From Sweltsa coloradensis (lineage: Eukaryota; Arthropoda; Insecta; Plecoptera; Chloroperlidae), in contig JAMZAV010006809.1 of the NCBI GenBank assembly GCA_024449915.1, positions 22,931 through 86,930 on the forward strand: a stretch of DNA of 64,000 nucleotides. The letters run 5' to 3'. The stretch's first letter is position 1; every line of letters starts with the position of its first letter. The position numbers were made by a program, and so were the translations under genes. The notes below the pieces were generated by a model that worked only from the letters and a program-made list of their open reading frames with translations, was not told the origin of the DNA and made no database searches. Positions 32,101-44,330 of the stretch are shown in pieces.

Positions 32101-32409
32101 TTCACTGCCTCCATCGACAACCGAGTAACATCTAAGAGACAGTGATTACAAGTTTTTTTAAAAAGTGAAACACATGACGTTAAAAAAGAAGTATTCCAAA
32201 TGTTTGGCCTATTTTACAATTTATAAATTTCTTGTAGGTTTAAAATCGAAATGAATTGGCGCCATTTTGCTAGCAGGCTGTTTACCTTTTCACGATGTTG
32301 TTTAAAATTTCAGCTCAATCTATTTGGCCGTTTGGCGTATGAGCCCGGACAAACAGACAATGCTCACGGCCAAGGCCCGATCGAGTCTAGCGTAGAAAAG
32401 GGACTACGT

Positions 32410-32960
32410 AGATACGCCACTCGTCTAAGACCGTTTAAAAAATTATATCTTGAAACTGTGATTTAACACGATATTTTTAATTTTTTGATCCAGAATTTTG
32501 CGAAAATGTGCGTTTTGGAAAATTCCTAAATCGGATTTATTACCTGCATTCTTTTTGGTCCACAAAGATATAGAGCATAGTACCAATCTCAAATGCCCCT
32601 TTATACAACGTGTCTATTGAAACTGTGCCCAAATATACCCTCAAACACGAAAAAAATATGCATTCCAAAATCACACCCAATTCTTCGGTAATCAGCATAT
32701 ATTGACCAAAACATACGTGCCAAATTACAAACAAAAACTATAGAGAATTTACAGAAAAAGGCTGTCAAGTACGCCAATATTGACCATTATTTTTTTGGAT
32801 CAAAATCCTCCAGGTCACGGGCTTAAAGGATCGTCCCCCCATGTTATTTCTTATGGGAGATTTCTTGGCCGATGGGACGCCTAGCTCGAAAAATGTCATG
32901 TTGACATTTTTGGGAGGGTCATGGTGCCCAAATTTTTTTTTCTGTTAATGCTAAATTCAT
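32410..32960 (-). repeat. Dispersed module, inverted copy
   Basis: Reverse-complement relative of the modules at 16635-16905 and 44480-44755. Shared phrases include AATCAGCATAT, GGTCACGG and TTATGGGAGATTT. No coding signal. Confidence 0.5.
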
Positions 32961-33309
32961 TATAGTTAGCTGAATGGAAATATTTTTTTGAGTTTAGCGG
33001 TAAATACCCCTTTAAAAAGGTTATCATACCTGCTTGACCTTTTTTCTTGTACTGCCTAAAGGCCAAGGTGGAGTGTCTGTTCTCGTACGCCTAAAGTTCC
33101 CCCTATTTTGTAGCGTACGTTGTTTGCGTTGTCTTTATTCTTGACACCCGGTACTATATATTCCATTAGATCTATTCTCTCTCTCTCTCTTAAGAAAAGG
33201 CCCCATGGGAAATAATCTCTGACCAGCAAAATAAAACTTTAATTATCTATTTATTTTAAGTTTCTGAAATTTTTAGAAAGTCAGACTTAAATAATATTTA
33301 AATTTAATA

Positions 33310-34077
33310 TTAATGGATGAGCGAAGCGAAGACTCTAATTTCCACCGGACCCCCCAAAAATTTAGCTCGGGTTGTTTTTTTTTTTCTGTTTCTGTCTGTT
33401 GTTCGCTCTCTACCGGGCAAAACGGCATATGCGATCTGATGAAAAATTTGACACGACCTTCGTTTTCTCTTGAACTTAGATTGCCACGTTTTTGGGACAA
33501 TCGAAGGAAATATTCTCATGAATATCGTACTTTTACGATTTTTTCGATTGTTTATGCGATATTTTTCGTGCCTTTGGGACAATTCTGACCAAACGGGAGG
33601 GGCTACAAACGTTCATATATACATGGCAATTAAGGTTATGGTGATGTAACATTTTGTAACCTGCACACAGTGGAAAAAGTTAGCCAGAATCTACAGAATA
33701 AAGCTTGTAATATAAGTTTTTTTTGTGCGATATTTCGTGCCAATTTGGTTAGGCCAATTCTGGACCAAAGGGTTGGGGGCTACAACGTCATATTATACAT
33801 GCGACATTATGGTTATGGTAATGTAGTACCCTTTTTGAAAGAAAAAATGTTGAAAAAGTTAGCCATGAATCCATAGAAATATAGCTTTAATGTAAGATTT
33901 TTACGTTAAATACTAAGTCAAATTAACAAGAAACAATAGAAACTTGACAACAATCACTACCAATGCGGTCGGCAGAAAACAAAAGCACTTGCAAAAGTAA
34001 AGAATCCCACGACCAAACAAACTTTAAAAAAAGCTAATCCAATCAACCGGCGGGACTTAGCGTTTTCCTAGTTAATT
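33310..34077 (+). mobile_element. Non-autonomous repeat, GGATGAGCGAAGCGAAGAC family, copy 1
   Basis: Starts GGATGAGCGAAGCGAAGAC, then AAATTTAGCTCGGG, a poly-T tract and CGCTCTCTACCGGGCAAAACGG. Two tandem ~160-bp units follow (CCAATTCTGACCAAACGGG ... AAGGTTATGGTGATGTAGTACC ... AAAGTTAGCC). It ends ACTTAGCGTTTTCCTAG. The open frames on both strands are produced by the repeat. Confidence 0.7.
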
Positions 34078-34301
34078 TTTAATAAGAAATGTAAACAACA
34101 CTTTGTTCAATCAGTTTACCTAAAAGAAGAGACAAATAATGTAATTTGATGGTGATTTTTAAATTCATGCATTCTGTTTATGTTCACATATTATGAAATT
34201 GAAATTCCTTTGTAACATGTTTACACGATTTTTCCTATTGTTCGAATAAAAGTCAAGTCACTCTCTCATTGCGTAAATAAATAAAGTATATTTTCCTATA
34301 G

Positions 34302-35093
34302 ATTTGGATGAGCGAAGCGAAGACTTCCAATTTCAACCGACCCGCCCAAAAAATTTGGCTACGGGTGTTTTTTTTTTTTTTTTTTGTTTTTTTTTGTTTT
34401 TTGTTTTTCTGGCTGTTTTGTTCGCTCTCTACGGGCAAAACGGCAATGTGATCTGGATGAAAATATGGACAGGACCTTCGAAATCCCTCTGAACTTAGAC
34501 TTGCCACGTTTTGGGTACAATCGAATAAAATATTTCTCATGAATATCGTACTTTACGATTTTCTTCGTTTTTTGGGCTGTAGTTTCGTGCCATTTTGCCA
34601 ATTCTGACCAAACGGGTGAGCTAAAACGTTCATATTTCTACATGCGACATAAGGTTATGGTGATTCAGTACATTTTGATAGAAAAAGTTGAAAAAAGTAG
34701 CAGAATCTATAGAAATAAAGCTTTAATATAGATGTTTTGGTTTTTTTTACGATATTTTCGGGCCCATTGGGCCAAAATTTGACCAAACGGGTGGGGTTTC
34801 ACGTTCATTATGTATACCTGGACATCTAAGGTTATGGTTGATGTAGTACCTTTGAAAGAAAAAGTTGAAAAAGTTAAGCCAGAATCCATAGAAATAAAGC
34901 TTTTAATATAAGTTTTTTACGTTAAAATTACCAAATGTACAAGAAACAAAAGAAAATTGACAACATTCACCTACAAATGCGTAGGCAGCCAAACAAAGCA
35001 CTTGCAAAAGTAAAAGATATCCCTCAAGCAAACTTAAAAACTTTAAAAAGCTATACATCAACGCGGCGGACTTTAGCGTTTTCCCTAGTTTAT
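34302..35093 (+). mobile_element. Same family, copy 2 (direct orientation)
   Basis: Same order of landmarks as 33310-34077, starting at GGATGAGCGAAGCGAAGAC and ending GGACTTTAGCGTTTTCCCTAG. It has a longer poly-T tract (34370-34400). The two copies lie in tandem about 225 bp apart. Confidence 0.7.
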
Positions 35094-35186
35094 TATATTA
35101 TTATTATTAAATAATAGTTAATAGTTTGGGGCGCCTTTAACAGCTAAGATTATCGCGCCTCCAAGATAAAAACTATTTCTATAAGT

Positions 35187-35450
35187 GTGAGGTTACCCCC
35201 ATGTATACTTCTTTCTAGTTGGCGGAACATAAGGGGTGACGCGGGGGAAAAAGGAGTGGACAGGCCTGTGCTGGTCAGAACTGCCACAAGCGTATGGGGG
35301 AGGGCATGGGTTACCCACTTCGTGGTCGTCTTCGTCTGTGTCATATTCGTCCGTGTCTGTTATTGTCGTCGCCGTCGGGGGAGGTATCAACGGAAGGGGA
35401 AAGTTCCCCGACGACGACCAGAGCTCGCCATAGTTTGAGGACATATTAGT
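35187..35450. other. GC-richer patch open on both strands
   Basis: Open frames exist on both strands; the minus one (35462-35193) is acidic (TDTDEYDTDEDD) with proline-rich flanks. Neither has a recognised domain or convincing splice sites. It could be a host exon or a repeat piece; not resolved. Confidence 0.2.
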
Positions 35451-35612
35451 CAATGATAGCAATTGTAAAAAAGTATGCCCGAATGGGATCGAACCAGAAC
35501 GTGCTGCTTAACGCGCATATGCTCTATCGAGAAATAAGACACACCTTCATTTAAATACGTTACAGTCGGAGCAACTTTATTTACAATTGCTATCATGACA
35601 ATAATGTCCTCA
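35436..35612. repeat. Hairpin element enclosing a tRNA-like core
   Basis: TGAGGACATATTAGTCAATG then ATAGCAATTGTAAA at the left is inverted at the right (TTTACAATTGCTATCATG then ACAATAATGTCCTCA): arms of about 33 bp with three mismatches. Read on minus, the core has a B-box GGTTCGATCCC and a GATAGAGC A-box-like piece. The sequence after the B-box (GGGCATACTTT) also follows the tRNA-like unit at 37490-37555. Confidence 0.65.
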
Positions 35613-35697
35613 AAGCGGGCTATGTGCTTAAAAACCTTATATTCATACTACCAAGGAAGAGTAGACAGATTTTCATACTACCCAACTCATGGTAGAA

Positions 35698-36262
35698 GTG
35701 ATTACAACCAAATACAAAATTTGTAAAAAAAAACGGCAGCCAAGCTCTCCTCAAAAGTCTTCGGCTGTGAATGCTTCGAGATATAGAATTTTTATCCAAG
35801 CTTTATTCTTTCTCCCTAGTTTCGTCTTGAAAATAAGTAGATCATTTGCGCCTGTTGACGAGCGCCAAGACCACGATTTTGTGGTAAAAAAGTAAAACTT
35901 TTTAACTCAATAATCATAAAAAAATACTGGCCATGAAACCAAATTCAATGGCCAAAGGCCATTTTTTATGATTTCGATTTCGAGTCAAATCATAAAAAAT
36001 CTTGGCATGAACCCAAACATGGCCAAGCATTTTTTTTATGATTTCGAGTTTAAAATTTTACTTTTTACCACAAAAATCGTTGGCTGGCGCTTCGTCAACA
36101 GGCGAAAGATATACTTAATTTTCAAGACGAAAACTAGGGGGAAAGATAAAAAGCTGGTTCCAAATCCTTCATACTCACAGCATTCACAGCCGAAGACTTT
36201 TGAAGGAGAGGTGGCCTGCCGTTTTTTTTTTTACAAATTTTTGTATTGGTTTTGGATATTAC
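35698..36262. repeat. Foldback element, ~565 bp
   Basis: Arms of about 230 bp. AAATTTGTAAAAAAAAACGG...AAAAGTCTTCGGCTGTGAATG is mirrored by CATTCACAGCCGAAGACTTTTG...ACAAATTTTTGTATTGG. A small palindromic centre near 35940-36025 is rich in TGGCCA-type words. The open frames inside are not supported as genes. Confidence 0.75.
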
Positions 36263-36344
36263 AACTTTTTGTTGTTCGTATGTGCTATCAAGGTTTTGTG
36301 AATGATTGGACTCTGAATGATTAAATTTGTTAATTCAAAGTTTT

Positions 36345-37060
36345 TTTTTTTTTCTACATTTTTGGGACCACGGTCCCCCCCAAGATTACCCCTTGTGTTT
36401 TAAGCACATATATATTTCTAATGGTTAAGAGCATGTTTAATTTCAAGCTTGTACAAATTAACTACGCCTGGTATTACGCGTTTTGATTTTGATTTTGATT
36501 TTCCCAGGTCCCAAATGCCCGTTTTTGGTTATATGAGGTACATCGGAGTGTGGCCCAAGTTTCAAAGTTCTAAGATGAAACCGTTTTCTCAGTAATAGCG
36601 TATTATTTCATAAGAGAACTGAATACTTACTTTGATAAATTTTGATTTTCTCGGTACCCGTTACCCCAATTTGCTTCCATATTCAAACGTGATAAAGAAG
36701 AGAGATATAAAAATGTATTCCACGTTGAAACATCTCAATTGTAGCGGTTTTCTTTGAATGATTCATTTCTTAAAGTCAAGATATGTTTTTTGTCATTTTG
36801 GGCCCCATGGTTATCCCAAATGTAGCCCGGTGTTTTGACGCAAGATATTTATAATGGTTAATAGCATGTTGATTTCAATTTTTGTACACAAATTAACCAC
36901 GCCTTGGTAATTACGCGTTTGATTATCATCCAAATTTGATTTTCTCCGGTCATGTTACCCGATTTTGGTTTATAAAAGCAAATGTCACTGCGTCGGAAGT
37001 ACATCTAAGTGTGGTCCAAGTTTCATTGTCTAAGATTTACCGTTTCTCTGTAGGGCTAAA
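36345..37060 (+). repeat. Two-copy tandem repeat, ~430-bp unit
   Basis: The order GGGACCACGG, GTGTTTTAAGCACA, AATGGTTAAGAGCATGTT, GTATTACGCGTTTTGAT, GTGTGGCCCAAGTTTCA in the first unit is repeated, with divergence, from about 36805 to 37045. Confidence 0.55.
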
Positions 37061-37375
37061 TAATCTCGCGGAGAACTCCTAGCCAGCCACCACCCACCCA
37101 CAGCCAGCCGAAAGTAAATTGACGATGTTGAGAGCCTTGTTTAACACACGAACGAGTTGTCGGATCGGGTGATTTTTTTTTAGGTATGTAACCTGACCAC
37201 ACGTACCAGGTCATATACCGAGTTTCAGATTGTAACTCTTCGGGGCGGCGTGGCAGATAGCTGAAAACCCCCAACTCTCGTTAGCTGTAAGCTGTATATA
37301 GTGCTGGAGTTCGTGTCGCTCTAAGCAGTCGCATGCGCCTTGTCTGCCGGGCGACGACCGTCGCCCTAGATGATG
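37060..37375 (-). repeat. GC-richer dispersed module, inverted copy
   Basis: Reverse complement of the module at 60555-60850. Shared landmarks on that strand are CGACGGTCG, GGGTTT(T)CAGCTATCTGC, CGCCGCCCCGAA, GAAACTCGGTATATGACCTG and GATCCGA. Non-coding, though it creates open frames on both strands. Confidence 0.6.
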
Positions 37376-37489
37376 ATTATGAGAATAATGGATTTTTCGA
37401 TGCTGTTATTTCAGGTAGACTACATTGCATCTCTGTTCGATTCATATCATGGATGTCAACAGTACAAAAATAGCAGTTTAATGAAGACA

Positions 37490-37555
37490 CCTTCATTAAA
37501 ACAGCTCAATGGTAGAGCTATGGGTTCGATCCCAGTCTGGGCATACTTTGATTAC
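37490..37555 (+). repeat. tRNA-derived unit lacking an anticodon arm
   Basis: A D-arm-like AGCTCAATGGTAGAGCT is followed almost directly by a perfect T arm TGGGTTCGATCCCA, then GTCTGGGCATAC. The anticodon stem is missing, so this is a SINE head or tRNA pseudogene and not a functional tRNA. Confidence 0.5.
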
Positions 37556-37844
37556 AATACCGTGTAAATAATGTTTCGAAGCACGCGAGAAAAGAAGTTT
37601 CAAAAAAACAGTCGCGTCCCATTTCGTTTTACAAAATAACATATTTATCAGGTCGTATTAATCAATCATATAAGTCCTTCTCCATGGAATTTTGGAACAG
37701 CCTAGAAAGGTTTTTAAGACCTATGTTGGGTTACCACTAAACTTAAGCTAAGACATTTTATTTTCATTAATTCTAACTTTACCTACCATGAACAAAAATA
37801 TTACTAACATTATGCCGTTTGAAATTAATGAAACTAATTAACTT

Positions 37845-39297
37845 TAAGTAGTAAACTTATGGGAGACCGTATGACAGTTCACCGTAGGAGCCGCTGCGAG
37901 CGTTTCCGGCCATCTTACGCGCGGGAAAATGCCTGCAGCCTAATGGAACTACGACACTCTTGAGAGCAATAAGGAACGATTACAAAAGAAGAAAAGCAAG
38001 AATGAGTGGAAGAAAAAAGCCGAGTTAGTAGAGAGCTAAGTGATATATTATATGTGTGGAGTGAAACTTTTACTGATATATGCTTTATGCATGTGCAAGC
38101 AAGTTCTGAATTCAAACCAATTGCCTAGTTAGACCACGACGTTACCTATAATGAGCATGTATTTAACAGAAAACGAGTAAGTCCCGCCGCGTTGTTGGCA
38201 GGAGCGTAATTGGTGCATTGCGCTGCCATGTGTTCTGCGGATTTTCTGTGTTGTGAAAATTCATACTAAGTTGAAGCTTTTTTTAAATTTAATTTAAATT
38301 AAAAATAAAAAAATAAATTCAATTTTTATTTTTTAATAAATCGTAATTTTAAGAAAGAAAAAATCGTTAAAATTACTATTTCATAAGAAATAATTAATCG
38401 ATGCGCCAAATTTCACACGAATTATATTAATTCAGAAATTAAGGTTCGGTGAAAAAAATATTCTAACAATCGGTTTAAAGCACTACACCTACACAGTGGC
38501 GTTTTTGACCTCAAGATCAGGTCTACAATTCTAAACAAAAAAAACAGGTGGCGCGGGAATAGCTGGGTGAACAAGTGAAATTTGCACCTAAAACAGCCTA
38601 GTGTTTCTTTTTTCACAAGGTGAGTACTATCATTTTTACTTTACCGCCCCCCTGGATGTGTTTCGGAATAATTTCTAGCGCAAAACAAAAGTGATTTTTT
38701 TGTATTTTCGTCACGATTGTGACGTGACCACCAACCGTGACACCAAAAAATTGGCCCTAGCTATCCCCAGCCCTACGAGGCCTACGGCACATAATTAGGC
38801 TACTAGCCCTTACATGAAAGATTTTATTTAGGCCTAAAAGGCTACTAGAAGATTGACTTTGGCTTACCTGTAAGGTCTCGCTTAGCCAAGAAGTTTAATT
38901 TAGGAGCTTTTACACATAAAAAAAATATACCAAATTAGTTAACGCAAAAATCTAGATCTGAAAATAGGGCCTTCTAAAAAGATTAATACATGTCATGGAA
39001 AGGGACGTCGTGCTTAACTAGGCAATGGGTTTGAAATTCAGATACTTGCTGCACATGCATAAAGCATTTTATATCAGTAAAATCTTCACTCACATCATAT
39101 AATATGATCATTACCTCTCTACTAATCTGCTGTCTTCCACTCATCTTGCTTTCTTCTTTTTAATTTTTCTGTTTACTCTCGCGTGTGTAGTTCCATATGC
39201 TGCAGCCATTTTCCCGCGCGGGAGTGGCCGGAACGCTCGCAGCGCACTCTGCAATCTCGATTTCTCGTACGTACCCCCATAAAGTAAACTTTTTGTT
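37845..39297. mobile_element. TIR element, ~1.45 kb, with a nested insertion
   Basis: Inverted arms of roughly 300 bp. GTAAACTTATGGG...CGCTGCGAGCGTTTCCGGCC and AACTTGC..CATGCATAAAGCA at the left are mirrored at 39000-39297. The interior holds a separate repeat at 38165-38500, so the outer element was the older resident. Confidence 0.65.
38165..38500 (+). mobile_element. Nested copy of the satellite-bearing repeat
   Basis: Starts AAAACGAGTAAGTCCCGCCG then CGTTGTTGGCAGGAGCG and TAATTGGTGCATTG, followed by the degenerate AAGAAATAATTAATCGATGCGC unit. Its right end is not clear. Confidence 0.55.
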
Positions 39298-39594
39298 GAA
39301 ACACCTGTTATAAGGTGCTAATGTGTGCCCGAATTCAGTTGTATATTCTCCGCATATTGGAATTAGGACATTGTGAAGGAGGCAGTCGAGAGCTGTTTAG
39401 GAAAAGGAGGGCTCGTTTAAGGAGGGCTCATCCCTTGCATTCGCATGAGGACAGAGGAATTCCGGATGAATTCAGCCAGATGCGGTATTCGGACGAGATT
39501 TCATATTTCGGGGACTTTACTGAAGATGAGTCGCGCGCTAAGCGCTCGAAGCCAAACAAAACTTATTTTCCTTTGCATGACCTATAGCCTTAAC

Positions 39595-39690
39595 CGTACG
39601 CTGTGGCGTATTCGGTTAGGGCCGTAGGTCCTAGGAATTACGGCACAAGGAGAAGTAGTTTCGAGTCCCGCATAAGGCATGTTTGGTTTT
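39595..39690 (+). repeat. tRNA-derived SINE head
   Basis: A-box-like TATTCGGTTAGGGC and B-box-like GTTTCGAGTCCCG, about 50 bp apart, with CGTAGGTCC in between. The preceding open frame (39315-39587, 90 codons) has no recognised motif. Confidence 0.4.
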
Positions 39691-39699
39691 TTGTAATTT

Positions 39700-41400
39700 G
39701 TCCTTAAACCTTCATCTATCACCACTCATCTCTCGAATATGAAAATCGCAATGATTAGCGCTAACTGCCGAAATGAACCTAGATTTCAAGGCCATTACAC
39801 CAAATAAAAAATAGTATTATATTGGCCTTCTCAGTCACAAAATAAACTTATATAATTTATATTTTTATAGTATGTATAATAGCAGCAGGTGGACAGTTTG
39901 GTTAAAAATCGAATAGAGTCATCTAAACACATGTTATTGGGGTGCAGTTTAAACAATGAACCACAAAAACTGCATTGGTATTGACTGTAAAAGTCAATCT
40001 AATATGGCTCTGTAATATGTTTTCATATTTTGCAAGGGAAAATGGAGAATGCAGATTCTTCGTTAAAAAAAACAAAGAATAGTTTGGTCCTTGGAAAGCA
40101 CGTGGAATGGCTAATGTCAGGTGGCCATACGAAGTGTTAGATTTCTCATTTTACTCCGTTGAGCTAAAAAATTTAGTCTAAAATTTGAGTGAAAACATTT
40201 TCTAAAGTATAAATACATTGGGTATAATAAGAATCATTATTATTATTATTGATATTCCTGCGTGTGATTTAAACATTTTCTTAAGTCCTATGGTTTATTT
40301 TAATGCTTACCGTATTGTTTTAATACATGAAGTATATAGAATTGTAAATTATCTTCACAGAACGCAAGGATAAATTTATTGACTGTGTACACGAAACTTT
40401 AAAGTGTATGTACAGCGACATGTAGTTATAAGCTTGATCGGTTGAAGCATATCTATACGTCATGGTCTCAAATGTAATGAACTGACATTTACGTATGTTT
40501 ATGCTTAACGACATGATTATATTTAATTTAAAAGGCCAACAAAATAATGCCTGTTGGATTCTCTGAGGATTGAATCAGGTCAGGCTTAAATATTTTACGT
40601 TTTCTGCCTACCTATCCAACGTATGCCATAGTACTGTATAATACGTAGAAACCGGACTCATAATAGGTGAAGGCTTGATACAGGTAGATCGTGAACCGCT
40701 TGATGTTGGTAAAGTTTAAAAGATTCGGATACTTAACTTACGGTGCGTCTGAAACCAACGTTTTGCCCGAGCCTGCTTGCTTAGTCGACGAATTAGTCGC
40801 AAGTGACGTCACGTATGTGGGTCCATATATCTAGGGAGTGTCCGTCGGTTATAGTAGCACGCGAGCGTAGTTGCCGAAATGTGTGCGCTTGGAATAACCT
40901 GGGCTGGGGAAATAGGTGTTTATCTGGATTTAATTCTAATAAATGACGTATTAAAAAAAATATTATTAGATACAATTCGCAGTATGTTTATAAGAAGTAT
41001 TTATAATAAGCAGGAATTTGTCAAACTAAGTAATCAGCAAGCTAAATTAGGACATGGAATAATAATTTTAAAAACCACAAACGTTAACATTTACCAGATA
41101 GATGTTGTTATACTTGCTCCAACGAAAGAATGCAGATGCTTGGTAGTGGTGGAGGTAGAATGAATACGCGGTAAATGGAATGTCGCCTTTGTGTATGAAA
41201 GAGAAATCTTTTACCAACGCAATCAAAAATTATCTGGGCTAGATCACAGAGTTCCACTGTGTGCAAGATCCACGCTGAGCTAGCGTGAATAGTGACAAAG
41301 TTGTTATGTTCGGAAAACAATTTCTTGCTTCTGCATTCTTTCGTTGGGACCACTTTAATGGCATTAAAAATGTTTGCGTAGCATTGAATATCATTGTTTA
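39700..41400. other. No gene seen
   Basis: AT-rich. A 16-bp inverted pair AACGAAAGAATGCAGA lies at about 41119 and, inverted, at 41330; its meaning is unclear. The 94-codon frame at 40879-41163 shows no recognised domain. Confidence 0.3.
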
Positions 41401-41414
41401 ATGTATGCCATTAA

Positions 41415-41575
41415 GTCGCCCGACAGTGTTGGCTTGAGACTCTGATTCGGGAGGTCCCGGGTTCAAATCCCGCCGAGGCCGGCAATCTTGACTGAAGGGT
41501 TTTCCGAGGTGCAATGCAAGAGATTGAGTCCTCGCCCACGGACATCCCTTCATAATAATTGTCTTAATCGCAACA
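41415..41575 (+). repeat. tRNA-derived SINE, copy 1
   Basis: Head with B-box GGGTTCAAATCCC (41459-41471), then CAATCTTGACTGAAGGGTTTT, AATGCAAGAGATTGAGTCCTC and CGGACATCCCTTCATAATAATTG. The same blocks follow the head at 42090. Confidence 0.6.
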
Positions 41576-42059
41576 TAGCTACCTAGTTAGATACCTGAAT
41601 AGGAGCATACATTGTTTCAGAACCATTTACACACAAAATAAACTTCGGATAAAATCCCTCAAATAACGATGCAGCAAGGTATCGCAACAAACGTGGTCAG
41701 CCTCAGCATTAGGTATCTGTACTGGCAAGGTAAGAATTCCGTTAGATACATCATAATATTATACCTAATGGGAATTTATTGAATGTGAACAAAATATTAG
41801 TGCGGGTACAGGGAATGTAGAGGCAATAAGAATTAATTAATCCACTATATTTTTGTTGCCTTAGTCTAAACCAATAAAAAGTACATATTTTAAATTCGAA
41901 TTAGGTACAAAGTTTCACTCTTGATAATTTCAGCAAAACGGCATAGTAACTACGGTCATCATAATAATGTTTTATGAACAAAAACGAGCACTGATAGATA
42001 TCATCAGTCAGCAGAATTCTCCAAGGTGATCTAGACAATGAAACATTACCGACATTTTG

Positions 42060-42235
42060 GCTCGAGCACTAAGCGCGCGACTCTGATTCTGTAGGTCCCG
42101 GGTGCGAATCCCGTCCCGACAGTCAATCCTGACAGAAGTTTTTTTTTACAAGATTTTCCTCAGTCGTTAATGAGAATGCAAGGGACTGAGTCCTCTTCCA
42201 GCCCTCGGATATCTCCTCACAATTGTCCATTCTGC
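42060..42235 (+). repeat. tRNA-derived SINE, copy 2
   Basis: Head GACTCTGATTCTGTAGGTCC, B-box GGGTGCGAATCCCG, then CAATCCTGACAGAAGTTTTT, AATGCAAGGGACTGAGTCCTC and CGGATATCTCCTCACAATTG. Clearly homologous to 41415-41575, with a diverged head and a poly-T insertion. Confidence 0.6.
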
Positions 42236-42499
42236 AACGTACCTATAGTTCACCTGAAGAGGAGCATATTATTGCACCCTAGTTTTAAGCATATGTTTAG
42301 TTACCATGGTATAAAATGTACGATGAAATTCATTGTTTGGTCGCTCTGCGGCTCGACATGGAACAATTATTCATTTTCAGGAAAAAAACTATAAAACTTT
42401 ATAATTATTACTATTTTTAAAATATTTCACATTGCATCGTTGCTTGGGTTTTATAAATAATATTTAACAACTTAAGCGGAAGATAAGAGAAGTGCTGAA

Positions 42500-44330
42500 A
42501 AGTGGAACGCGTTAGAGCGGACTCGATTGCCGGTAAGGGCTGGGCACATGGGTGCCGGCAGGAATTTTGGCAGGGGGGGGGGGGCAAAAATTTACAATTT
42601 ATACTTTCGTTGGGCAAGCACAGGGGGTTTGGGGGCGGGATTTTTGAAAATCAGTTTTTTAGAATACGTTTGGTGGGGTTTAAAAAATTAGTGGGCTGAA
42701 TACGATACCAAAATTATGTAATTTTTGTGCAGTCGATACTCGATCGGAACTATAGAACCACCAACGAGTCTAGATCGCTTGAAGCGAGCCCCGAGCATGA
42801 AAACACTTTACTACAATTTGAGGGGGGGTTTATGAGTAAAGTTTAGTTTTTTTTATTATTTAAGCTTTATTTTGTTTTTTTACTTGATATACCCCCGTAC
42901 TAGATGAAACGGTCCAGTGTAAACCCGGGCTAGAACCCCTTTGGGAAAGGGAGTGGTGACGACAGTGTTGTCACTTTTTTGTATCTAGAACTAAAAGTTC
43001 CTAAATACAGAGAAAAATAAAATAGGAAAAACCTCCGCTCCCCATCGGATCATTTAAATACATTTATATTTTTAATATTAATTTTCAATTGAATGCGGTT
43101 TTTACAAAAAGATAATTTATAAGTAAAAAGCATACCGCCGGTTAAAAAATTTTTTTTTTTTCCGGGGGAAAACCAGGGGGGGAAACGCCCCTTCTTGCCC
43201 CCCCCCACCCCCTCCCGGCGCCCATGGTTGGCAGTAGTCCCACACCGTAACTGTTTTTACCAATTGTTCCAAAAATTTGCTTCAATGATTAATGGATTGT
43301 AAAAATAAAGGTTTTTTCCCCTGCTCATTTAAAAAAAGGTTTCACATTTTTAAAAAACCTTCCCACACCCTTTCTCGCAAATCTACCCTCGGGGTTAAAA
43401 AATGAATCAATTTTTTTTTAAAAATAAAAATTGTACGTTCCAAAGGGTTTTGCTAGGGGGGCAGCCATGTAAGAGTCACTTTAAATTATTGCCCTATCTG
43501 AAATAGCCGCTCGTTTTATATGTCCCTACGGGTTTTTTGAAGGATAGCGACCCCCGCCTTGATTTATATAAGTACTTCAGCCCTGGGTTGGCTCACCTGC
43601 TCTGCAAACTCGACCCCCTAAGTTGGGCCTTCGATATTTCGCCGTTTCAACCCTTTTGTACTGAAATACTGCATCGTTTCACGTTTTTTTTTCCTTTTTC
43701 AATGGGAATGACGTGTATAGAAAAAACACCTTGATGTGTTGGCAAAACCTTTTTAGCGCCATTATAGGAAGCTTACTGCTTTTTTCAATGGCGCTGTGTA
43801 TCCCCCACAAAACATTTTACAGATTTACTGAACATTAAAAATCGATTAAACCTAAAAATCTAGATAATGTGATCAAAGAAGTGTACTACATCACGTTTGT
43901 TTTTGTTTTAAATTATCATACGTTTTCAAACCCTTATCGATATTTATAAAACCTAATAATTTTTTAATTTTGTTTTAATTTAATACCGGCCGCAATTCTA
44001 ATAAAGGGAAGTTATGAGAATTTAATATATTTGATTATCTGTTTTAAATTCAAAATTTACTACAGAGTTTTTTAAATTAAGATACAAAAAAAGTACCCCA
44101 ATTAAATTTCTGCCAAAAATTAAATTTTAAGTACCGCACACTGCACTAAAGCGGAACTTAAAGGTGATATTCACCCACTCAACTAAAAAAAAAAACATTT
44201 AGGCTTATATTATGATTTTAAAATAACAGAAAAAATTATTGGGTTTCCATTTCCCCCATTTTTTTTTTTTCAAACTTTATTTTTTATTTTTTTTAATTTT
44301 TTTATTATTTTAATATTTATCTTTGTTGGT
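42500..44330. other. No gene seen; homopolymer-rich, poor-looking sequence
   Basis: Dense in runs of G, C, A and T (for example 42576-42585, 43151-43164, 43198-43214 and 44258-44292). A diverged piece of the 17.5-kb tandem repeat lies near 43563-43600. The composition resembles the indel-rich copy at 54-59 kb, so base accuracy here is doubtful. Confidence 0.4.

Noticed and set aside
33313..34601. Several 60-95 codon frames on both strands
   Set aside because: All coincide with the two GGATGAGCGAAGC repeat copies and occur on both strands at the same places.
35187..35462. Acidic, proline-rich minus frame as a confident exon
   Set aside because: Open on both strands, no domain, no clear acceptor or donor; kept only as an unresolved patch.
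37490..37555. Functional tRNA gene
   Set aside because: D and T arms are present but the anticodon arm is missing.
39315..39587. 90-codon frame as a gene
   Set aside because: No recognised domain or splice signal, and it runs into a tRNA-derived repeat head.
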